Below are positions 1-4,736 of a stretch of DNA of 7,701 nt, piece by piece. Every line of letters begins with the position of its first letter. Positions within the stretch are counted from its first letter, which is position 1. The notes beneath the pieces were generated by a model. It saw nothing but the letters and a program-made list of their open reading frames with translations, made no database searches and had not been told where the DNA came from. The stretch spans positions 1 through 7,701 of the forward strand of contig JAIMBM010000132.1 in NCBI GenBank assembly GCA_023511475.1. Reading direction: 5' to 3'. This stretch comes from Anaerolineae bacterium. GTDB taxonomy: Bacteria; Chloroflexota; Anaerolineae; SpSt-313. A program made the translations under genes and the position numbers.

Positions 1-56
1 AGGTCGACAAGCTGCGACCGCTGCTCGGCATTGAGACGAACAACCCTTCTACGCAC
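1..56 (-). CDS. Start of a probable IS630-type transposase gene (partial, runs off the left edge)
   Basis: Only 18 complete codons are visible, reading (V/M)RRRVVRLNAEQRSQLVDL. A basic start followed by 'V-x-L-(T/N)-x-E-(Q/E)-R-x-x-L' is how many IS630-family transposases begin, just ahead of their helix-turn-helix DNA-binding domain. That is a family resemblance recalled from knowledge, on a short stretch. The GTG start at 56-54 is chosen because GGGAG (67-63) lies 6 bases upstream and a promoter sits just before it. An in-frame ATG at 89-87 is rejected because it overlaps the -10 box and so would lie outside the transcript. The surrounding 60-137 stretch is visibly richer in A/T than the operon, consistent with acquired DNA. 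No catalytic DDE residues can be seen, so another HTH protein is possible. Confidence 0.45.
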   Translation of the reverse strand, partial: MRRRVVRLNAEQRSQLVD

Positions 57-62
57 AGGAGT

Positions 63-67
63 CTCCC
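63..67 (-). promoter_or_regulatory. Ribosome binding site that sets the GTG start of the left-edge gene
   Basis: GGGAG on the minus strand, 6 bases before GTG at 56-54. This is ideal spacing and argues for GTG rather than the upstream in-frame ATG at 89. Confidence 0.55.
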
Positions 68-87
68 AAACCAGATTGATCGACTCC

Positions 88-116
88 ATTATACCATGGC
101 CGATGTAATTGGTAAA
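88..116 (-). promoter_or_regulatory. Sigma70-type promoter for the left-edge gene
   Basis: On the minus strand a consensus -10 box TATAAT (93-88) is preceded, with a 17-base spacer, by TTTACC (116-111), a partial match to TTGACA. Transcription would begin near position 81, leaving a leader of roughly 25 bases before the GTG at 56. It lies just beyond the operon terminator, so it appears to serve a separate transcription unit. Confidence 0.6.
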
Positions 117-136
117 GTTGCAACAGCCTCGGGCTG

Positions 137-163
137 AAAAGGGCAAAGCCCCCTTCGGGGGCT
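137..163 (-). terminator. Rho-independent terminator ending the suc-kor-nudix transcript
   Basis: On the minus strand a perfect 7-bp stem AGCCCCC/GGGGGCT (163-157 with 153-147) closes a 3-base loop and is followed by TTTGCCCTTTT (147-137), whose first T also closes the stem. The stem is very GC-rich and the tail U-rich but interrupted, typical of an intrinsic terminator. It sits about 90 bases beyond the Nudix stop codon and before the next promoter. Confidence 0.8.
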
Positions 164-169
164 GGGCCC

Positions 170-240
170 GAACGCTGCGGCAGGCGTTCAGCTCCTGCTG
201 CTGGCCAACAGGGCTCGCCTGTCCGCCCCTGAACCAGGGG
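170..240 (-). other. Structured 3' untranslated region with two hairpins
   Basis: Between the Nudix stop (253) and the terminator lie two inverted repeats. CCCCTG/CAGGGG (240-235 with 231-226) has a 3-base loop. GAACGC/GCGTTC (189-184 with 175-170) has a loop that can pair further (CTG with CAG). Neither is followed by a T-run, so they are not terminators. No tRNA, SRP or 6S RNA signature was recognised. They may protect the mRNA 3' end or form a small RNA. A 65-codon open frame crosses this region, but it is disrupted in sense by the terminator and has no recognisable protein. Confidence 0.4.
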
Positions 241-252
241 TAGCACGGGCGC

Positions 253-861
253 CTATTCGGGCCTGCCGCCCTCCCCCGGGCCGCAAAAGTACGCCAGCAA
301 CGCCACGATCGTCTTCGCATCCCTGATCGTTCCACGGCGCACGAGCTCCAGCGCCTTCTCCCGCCCGAGCAAGCGCAACCGCACATCCTCCCCCTCGCTG
401 GCCACACCCCCACCGGGCGCAGCTCTCTGATCGAGCGAGAGCGTCGCCGCGTAGATGTGGACCCTCTCGGAGCTCCCACCGGGGGTCAGGAAGCAGGTCA
501 CGAGATGCGTCAGGTGCTCGATCTCGTAGCCAGCTTCCTCCCTCACTTCGGACCGGGCCACTACCTCGGGATCCTCACCGGCGCGCACCGTCCCCGCCAC
601 GATCTCGAGCAGCCACGCCGGCTCACCCGCCACATACGCAGGATAGCGAAACTGCTCCACCAGGGCAACCTGATCGCGCCGCGGGTCATACAGCAGGATC
701 CCTACCGCGTCGCCTCGCTCGAGGATCAGCCGCTCGACCGGCTCGCTCATCGTCCCGTCAAAGCGCTCATAGCGTACGACGGCCCGGTCCAGTGACATGA
801 ACCCCTCATAGACCCGCCGCTTCTCGAGAACCTCGACGCGTCGCGGCACCCGTCGGCTCAT
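253..861 (-). CDS. Nudix hydrolase, ADP-ribose pyrophosphatase (NudF)-like
   Basis: A 202-residue protein of the ADP-ribose/nucleoside-diphosphate-sugar pyrophosphatase type, likely cytosolic, which would cleave ADP-ribose or a related dinucleotide to two monophosphates using Mg2+. The Nudix box spans residues 90-112: G90, E96, E105, V106, E108, E109, A110, G111, Y112. The metal-binding glutamates are kept, but the usual Arg of the REUXEE core is Ser104. About 15 residues after the box, TPGGSSER (126-133) matches the proline-containing signature of NudF-like ADP-ribose pyrophosphatases. The N-terminal part (residues 1-45) resembles the beta-strand dimer domain of that family. The ATG overlaps the korC stop (ATGA), and GGGAGG lies about 12 bases upstream. 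Its strict coupling to the KOR genes suggests a role linked to that enzyme's cofactors or to NAD/CoA turnover, which is inference. The exact substrate cannot be read from sequence. Confidence 0.85.
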   Translation of the reverse strand: MSRRVPRRVEVLEKRRVYEGFMSLDRAVVRYERFDGTMSEPVERLILERGDAVGILLYDPRRDQVALVEQFRYPAYVAGEPAWLLEIVAGTVRAGEDPEVVARSEVREEAGYEIEHLTHLVTCFLTPGGSSERVHIYAATLSLDQRAAPGGGVASEGEDVRLRLLGREKALELVRRGTIRDAKTIVALLAYFCGPGEGGRPE

Positions 862-1436
862 CGGCTTGCAGCACCTCCCGGTGAGGCTGCCGGCCGGCGG
901 CGCTGCTCTGCCCAGTCGAGCCCGGCGGCAAGCGCCCTGAGGTTCAGGTCCTCCGTCCCCTTCGGCGCCCGCTCGCGCACCGCCTTCTCTATCGCCTGAC
1001 GGGACACGACCCCCGTGAGCCCGACCAGCACCCCAAGGGCCACCACGTTGGCCGTGATGCGCCGTCCGGTCACCTCTTCGGCCAGGCGGGTGATCGGCGC
1101 CTGCACCGCCTGCCGATCGAGGGGCAGGCGCGTCACATGGGTCGAGTCCACGATCAGGAGCCCATCGCGCCGCAGGTTGCCCACATACCGGTCGCAGGCC
1201 TCCTGGCTCATCGCCAGGAGGTAGTCGGCCTCGATGACCTTGGGATAGTCGATCTCCTCATCGCTGATCACGACTTCGGACTTGCTCGCACCGCCCCGTG
1301 CCTCGGGTCCGTACGACTGTGTCTGAGTCGCGTGCAGCCCGTCGTGCACGGCCGCCGCCTCGGCCAGGATCACCCCAGCGAGGATCAGCCCCTGACCCCC
1401 TTCGCCCGCCAGCCGAACCTCAATGCGCCCCGCCAT
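858..1436 (-). CDS. korC: 2-oxoglutarate:ferredoxin oxidoreductase, gamma subunit
   Basis: A 192-residue protein matching the gamma domain of 2-oxoacid:ferredoxin oxidoreductases, about the usual length for a stand-alone subunit. It has the glycine-rich GEGGQG motif (residues 11-16) and SYGPEARGG (41-49), both hallmarks of this domain, with KGTEDLN near residue 160 in the C-terminal helix region. In the complex it packs with alpha and is thought to help close over CoA and the active site. The ATG at 1436 lies inside korB, giving a 17-base overlap, with GGAGGGG a few bases upstream. Its stop overlaps the Nudix ATG. The C-terminal tail after residue ~178 (Arg/Pro/Ala/Gly-rich) looks disordered and may be lineage-specific. 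Pyruvate or branched-chain oxoacid paralogues are possible, but the adjacent sucCD favours 2-oxoglutarate. Confidence 0.88.
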   Translation of the reverse strand: MAGRIEVRLAGEGGQGLILAGVILAEAAAVHDGLHATQTQSYGPEARGGASKSEVVISDEEIDYPKVIEADYLLAMSQEACDRYVGNLRRDGLLIVDSTHVTRLPLDRQAVQAPITRLAEEVTGRRITANVVALGVLVGLTGVVSRQAIEKAVRERAPKGTEDLNLRALAAGLDWAEQRRRPAASPGGAASR

Positions 1437-2280
1437 GCGCCCCTCCGCGCAGCGCCTGAGACTGCGCCACCTCGATCAGCCTCCTGTAGCGTTCGGTGTA
1501 CTCGGGGATGTCGCGGTCTACAAGCACGCCGCGAACGATCTTACCCTCCCGCGCTTCGGGCGGCAACTCCCGCGCGCGCTCTACAGGGATCGAGTTGTCC
1601 TTGAGTTGCTGCATCATCTCTACCGGGCTGCCAAGCCTGTTGAGGCGGCCAAAGGTCGTGTGGCAGTAGCTCACAGCCTCCACCACGGAAAAACCCTTCT
1701 TCTTCAGAGCCATCTCGATGAGGCGGTCCAGCTCGCGGGCGTGGTACACCGTGCTGCGGGCCACAAACGCTGCACCAGCTGCCTCCGCGAGGGCGTCGAT
1801 CCTGAAGGGCGGCTCGATGTGTCCGAGCGGCGCCGTGGTAGCCAGGGCGTTTTCCGGTGTCGTCGGCGAGTACTGCCCTCCGGTCATGCCATAGATCGAG
1901 TTGTTGATGACGATGGCCGTCAGCCCGATGTTGCGCCGCGCCGCATGGATAAAGTGGTTCCCGCCGATTGCCAGCGCATCCCCATCGCCCATGACCACGA
2001 TCACGTGCATCTCCGGGCGCGCCAGCTTGAGGCCGGTTGCAAAGGCCAGGGCGCGCCCGTGCGTAGTGTGCATCGTGTTCAGGTCCACGTACACCGGAAT
2101 GCGCCCGCTGCAGCCGATCCCGGAGATCATGGCGATGTCGTCCCGGCTCCAGCCCGTCCTGTCGATGGCCCGGATGATGGCTCCAAGGACGATGCCGATG
2201 CCACACCCTGCGCACCAGACGGGCGGGAACTTTTTCTTGGGTCTGAGATAGGCGTACGGGTCCAACCGATCGAGCTTCAT
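1420..2280 (-). CDS. korB: 2-oxoglutarate:ferredoxin oxidoreductase, beta subunit (TPP and Fe-S)
   Basis: A 286-residue thiamine-diphosphate-binding subunit. WCAGCGIG (22-29) and GCSGR (56-60) supply Cys23, Cys26 and Cys57, and SYCHTTFGR supplies Cys206. This four-cysteine layout matches ligands of the [4Fe-4S] cluster near TPP in this family. The Mg-TPP motif is GDGDALAIGGNH (98-109) with Asn126/Asn127 about 28 residues on, and HTTHGRALAFATG (71-83) is also conserved. With KorA it decarboxylates 2-oxoglutarate and passes electrons through its cluster to KorD and ferredoxin. The ATG lies 3 bases after the korA stop, with GAGGAG inside the korA end as ribosome site. The extreme C-terminus carries GGAHGGAH, a short direct repeat overlapping the korC start. 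The family assignment is firm; substrate choice rests on neighbours. Confidence 0.92.
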   Translation of the reverse strand: MKLDRLDPYAYLRPKKKFPPVWCAGCGIGIVLGAIIRAIDRTGWSRDDIAMISGIGCSGRIPVYVDLNTMHTTHGRALAFATGLKLARPEMHVIVVMGDGDALAIGGNHFIHAARRNIGLTAIVINNSIYGMTGGQYSPTTPENALATTAPLGHIEPPFRIDALAEAAGAAFVARSTVYHARELDRLIEMALKKKGFSVVEAVSYCHTTFGRLNRLGSPVEMMQQLKDNSIPVERARELPPEAREGKIVRGVLVDRDIPEYTERYRRLIEVAQSQALRGGAHGGAH

Positions 2281-2283
2281 CGC

Positions 2284-3399
2284 TCAGTGCTCCTCGATTG
2301 CTGCCAGGATCTCGGCCGGGGCGATCATCTGCCCGTCCGCCCGGTTGACCCGCCGCACCCTGCCGCGACCCACAACCCGCTCGACCTCGAGCGCGATCTG
2401 CCCCAGGTTCATCTCCGGCACCACGACCGTCCTCACGCCCTGTGCCACCTCGGCCAGCATCTCCACCGGGAATGGCCAGATGGTCAGCAGCTTGACAAAG
2501 CCCACCTTGTGCCGCCGGGCCCGCGCCATGCCGACGGCATGCCTGGCCGAGCGGGCGGTCGCCCCATAGGCCACGACCAGAGTACGCGCCCCCTCCACGC
2601 CATCCAATGCGTACATCAGGATTTGGGCGAGGTTCCGCTCGATCTTGGCATTCACGCGCTTCAGCCAGGGGTCGATCTCATCGATGCGCTCCGTCGGGAA
2701 GCCGGCCCGATCGTGGAAGAGCCCCGTGATGTGGTAGCGAAACCCCATCCCGAAAGGCACGAGCGGGGGCACATCCGCGCCCCCCGCCTCGTAGGGGTAG
2801 TACCACTCCGGTGGCACATCGGTATGGGGCCGCTCCACAACCTCGACCTGCGCCGGCAGCTCGATGGCCTCTCGCATGTGCCCGACGACCTCGTCCATCA
2901 TCAGGAGCACCGGCGTGCGGTAGAGCTCGGAGAAGGCAAAGGCTTTGACGGTGAGGTCAAAGGTCTCTCGCACCGAGGAGGGGGAGAGGGCAATGATGGG
3001 ATGGTCGCCGTGGGTGCCCCAGCGCGCCTGCATCATGTCCCCCTGGCTCGGCGATGTCGGCAGCCCGGTGCTCGGGCCCGTCCGCTGCACATCGACGATC
3101 ACGCAGGGTATCTCGGCCATGGCCGCATAGCCGATGTTCTCCTGCATCAGCGAAAAGCCGGGGCCGCTCGTGGCCGTCATCGCCTTCAGCCCCCCGACCG
3201 ATGCGCCGATGACGGCTGCGATGGAGGCGATCTCGTCCTCCATCTGGATGCACACCCCACCCAGCTCCAGCAGGCGCCGCGAGAGGTGCTCTGCGATTTC
3301 TGAAGACGGGGTTATGGGATACCCCGCATAGAAGCGACACCCCGCAGCCAGCGCCGCCTCCGCACACGCCAGATTCCCCTGCATGAGACGAACGCTCAC
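2284..3399 (-). CDS. korA: 2-oxoglutarate:ferredoxin oxidoreductase, alpha subunit
   Basis: A 371-residue alpha subunit carrying the pyrimidine-binding and transketolase C-terminal-like domains of the family. Counting from GTG at 3399, YPITPSSE (27-34) is the family's substrate/CoA loop with conserved Thr30. MEDEIASI (53-60) holds the glutamate that activates TPP. TSGPGFSLMQENIGYA (77-92) and VQRTGPSTGLPTSPSQGD (104-121) are classic alpha-subunit motifs. The start is moved from an upstream in-frame ATG (3480) to GTG 3399: the extra 27 residues lie within korD and are unlike the family, while GTG overlaps the korD stop as GTGA and has GGAGGG 7 bases upstream. KorA N-termini usually begin close to a 'L-(M/L)-x-G-N-x-A' stretch, as here. 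The length is normal for a stand-alone alpha subunit. It acts in the cytosol with KorB, KorC and KorD. Confidence 0.92.
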   Translation of the reverse strand: MSVRLMQGNLACAEAALAAGCRFYAGYPITPSSEIAEHLSRRLLELGGVCIQMEDEIASIAAVIGASVGGLKAMTATSGPGFSLMQENIGYAAMAEIPCVIVDVQRTGPSTGLPTSPSQGDMMQARWGTHGDHPIIALSPSSVRETFDLTVKAFAFSELYRTPVLLMMDEVVGHMREAIELPAQVEVVERPHTDVPPEWYYPYEAGGADVPPLVPFGMGFRYHITGLFHDRAGFPTERIDEIDPWLKRVNAKIERNLAQILMYALDGVEGARTLVVAYGATARSARHAVGMARARRHKVGFVKLLTIWPFPVEMLAEVAQGVRTVVVPEMNLGQIALEVERVVGRGRVRRVNRADGQMIAPAEILAAIEEH

Positions 3400-3692
3400 G
3401 CCTCGTCCCTCCGCGACGGCGACCCGGAATCCGTCACATGAACAACGATGGCGAAATCGGGGCAGTGCTCTACGCACCACATGCAGGCTGTGCAGCGCTC
3501 GGGGTAGACGGCAAGGGGATGGCCATCACTGCCGGCCGCAAAGACATTCCGGGGACAGAAGGCGATACACAAACCGCAGCCCTTGCACCACTGGCCGAAT
3601 ACACGCACTTCGCCTCGCCGCGATTGACGCGGCTTCGACTGCCCTTCCGGGGTCGCATCTGCCGCGGGGGGCGTCTCCGTTGCATCTCCCAT
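3396..3692 (-). CDS. korD: Ferredoxin-type delta subunit of 2-oxoglutarate:ferredoxin oxidoreductase (two 4Fe-4S clusters)
   Basis: A 98-residue protein with two complete CxxCxxCxxxCP motifs: Cys36, 39, 42, 46 and Cys67, 70, 73, 77. These bind two [4Fe-4S] clusters that relay electrons from the KorB cluster to free ferredoxin. It is first in the kor set and overlaps korA by 4 bases (GTGA). The first ~28 residues are Ala/Pro/Thr/Gln-rich and probably disordered, longer than many KorD subunits. The ATG at 3692 has GGGAGG but at a long 14-base spacing. A GTG at codon 29 (EVRVFGQWC) would give a compact domain but lacks a good ribosome site. A sigma70-like promoter at the end of sucD lies about 75 bases upstream, so korD can head its own transcript. 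Confidence 0.88.
   Translation of the reverse strand: MGDATETPPAADATPEGQSKPRQSRRGEVRVFGQWCKGCGLCIAFCPRNVFAAGSDGHPLAVYPERCTACMWCVEHCPDFAIVVHVTDSGSPSRRDEA
3407..3412 (-). promoter_or_regulatory. Ribosome binding site deciding the korA GTG start
   Basis: GGAGGG on the minus strand within the end of korD, 7 bases before GTG 3399. It supports the GTG start and translational coupling of korA to korD. Confidence 0.65.
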
Positions 3693-3764
3693 CGCCGTTG
3701 TCGCGACCTCCCTGTCTCGACGCCAGACCGCTCCAATCGGCCCCTCCTGGCAGGCCCACGCGAC

Positions 3765-3793
3765 ATATTAGGCCAAAGCAGGCGTACTGTCAA
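3765..3793 (-). promoter_or_regulatory. Internal sigma70-type promoter for korDABC-nudix, inside the sucD 3' end
   Basis: On the minus strand TTGACA (3793-3788), a perfect -35 box, is followed after exactly 17 bases by TAATAT (3770-3765), a 4/6 match to TATAAT that includes the sucD stop codon TAA. Transcription would start near 3758, giving a leader of about 65 bases before korD. It would let the KOR genes be expressed apart from sucCD. The element is encoded within the last SucD residues (LDSTPALA), which lie beyond the usual end of the SucD family. Confidence 0.6.
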
Positions 3794-4679
3794 GAGTTCG
3801 GCCGCCCGGCTGGCCCAGCCGCCCCCTGACCAGCCCCGGTATCTCTCCCAGCATCTCGGCCACGGCCACACCGGCCGCACGCAGCGCTTCCATCTTTCCC
3901 TCGGCGGTGCCCGCGCCTCCGTCGATGATCGCCCCCGCATGGCCCATCCGCTTCCCTGCCGGCGCGGAGCGCCCCGCCACAAAGGCCACGACCGGCTTGT
4001 ACATCCGGCTACGGATGAACGTCGCAGCCCGCTCCTCGTCCGACCCGCCGATTTCACCGATCAGCACGACCGCCTCGGTCTGCGGATCGCCCTCGAATAG
4101 CTCCAAGACCTCGACAAAGCCGGTGCCGAGCACCGGGTCACCGCCGATGCCCACACAGGTCGACTGACCGATTCCAGCCTGCGTCAAGGCATACACGACC
4201 TCGTAGGTCAAAGTCCCGCTGCGAGACACCACGCCCACCGGCCCCGGCACATGGATATGCCCGGGCATTATCCCAACCTTGGCCACGCCCGGAGCGATGA
4301 CGCCGGGGCAGTTGGGGCCGACGAGGCGCGTCCCGGAACCCTGGAGCACGCGGCGCACGCGCACCATGTCCAGCGTTGGCACTCCCTCGGAGATACAGAC
4401 GATGAGGGCGACCCCCGCATCGGCCGCCTCGAGGATGGCATCCGCCGCGCCACGGGCCGGGACAAAGATGATCGAAGCGTTCGCGTCCGTCTCGGCTACT
4501 GCCTGCCGCACTGTGTCAAAGACGGGCACGCCATGCACCTGCTGCCCGCCCTTCCCCGGCGTCACCCCGGCCACCACCTGCGTGCCGTACGCCAGCATCT
4601 GCTGGGTGTGAAACGTGCCCTCGCGCCCCGTGATGCCCTGAACGACAAGCCGCGTATGGTGATCCACCAGTATGGCCAT
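3768..4679 (-). CDS. sucD: Succinyl-CoA synthetase, alpha subunit (CoA-ligase, phosphohistidine)
   Basis: A 303-residue protein with the full SucD layout. The N-terminal Rossmann CoA-binding domain has GITGREG (15-21) and GPNCPG (121-126). A ligase domain follows with GIGGDPVLG (177-185), GEIGGSDEE (208-216) and the catalytic histidine in KRMGHAGAI (His247), which is transiently phosphorylated. With SucC it converts succinyl-CoA, phosphate and NDP to succinate, CoA and NTP, reversibly. The ATG at 4679 is preferred over an in-frame GTG at 4703 because GGGGAG lies a few bases upstream and the protein then begins MAILVDHHTRLVVQGITG, the family's usual start. It ends in a ~15-residue tail (GQPGGRTLDSTPALA) beyond the E. 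coli type, overlapping a promoter. A malate-CoA ligase (MtkB-like) is a related alternative, made less likely by the adjacent kor genes. Confidence 0.93.
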   Translation of the reverse strand: MAILVDHHTRLVVQGITGREGTFHTQQMLAYGTQVVAGVTPGKGGQQVHGVPVFDTVRQAVAETDANASIIFVPARGAADAILEAADAGVALIVCISEGVPTLDMVRVRRVLQGSGTRLVGPNCPGVIAPGVAKVGIMPGHIHVPGPVGVVSRSGTLTYEVVYALTQAGIGQSTCVGIGGDPVLGTGFVEVLELFEGDPQTEAVVLIGEIGGSDEERAATFIRSRMYKPVVAFVAGRSAPAGKRMGHAGAIIDGGAGTAEGKMEALRAAGVAVAEMLGEIPGLVRGRLGQPGGRTLDSTPALA

Positions 4680-4706
4680 GGCCTCTCCCCTTCGAGAAGA
4701 CACCCC

Positions 4707-4736
4707 GCCGGCATCAGCCGGCCGCCCCTTGCGGGG
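4707..4736 (-). other. Two adjacent hairpins between sucC and sucD
   Basis: In the 57-base gap after the sucC stop, CCCC-GCAA-GGGG (4736-4725, a GNRA-type tetraloop) is followed directly by GCCGGC-TGAT-GCCGGC (4722-4707). There is no T-run, so this is not an intrinsic terminator. Such hairpins could stabilise an mRNA end or tune sucD translation. The function is inferred. Confidence 0.45.

Noticed and set aside
49..246. Minus-strand 65-codon open frame after the Nudix gene
   Set aside because: It runs through the terminator hairpin and the next promoter, has no good ribosome site and gives a low-information sequence.
164..252. tRNA, SRP RNA or 6S RNA candidate
   Set aside because: The hairpin containing GGTTC looked like a T-arm, but there is no matching acceptor or anticodon arm. 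The SRP tetraloop motif and the 6S central bubble were not found.
1423..3303. Long plus-strand open frame (626 codons) opposite korA/korB
   Set aside because: It is antisense to two certain genes and rich in Arg/His/Pro/Gly, as expected from the codon bias of GC-rich DNA. It has no recognisable domain.
3480..4100. Overlapping open frames on both strands around the sucD-korD junction
   Set aside because: They conflict with the clear sucD and korD frames and show no conserved residues.
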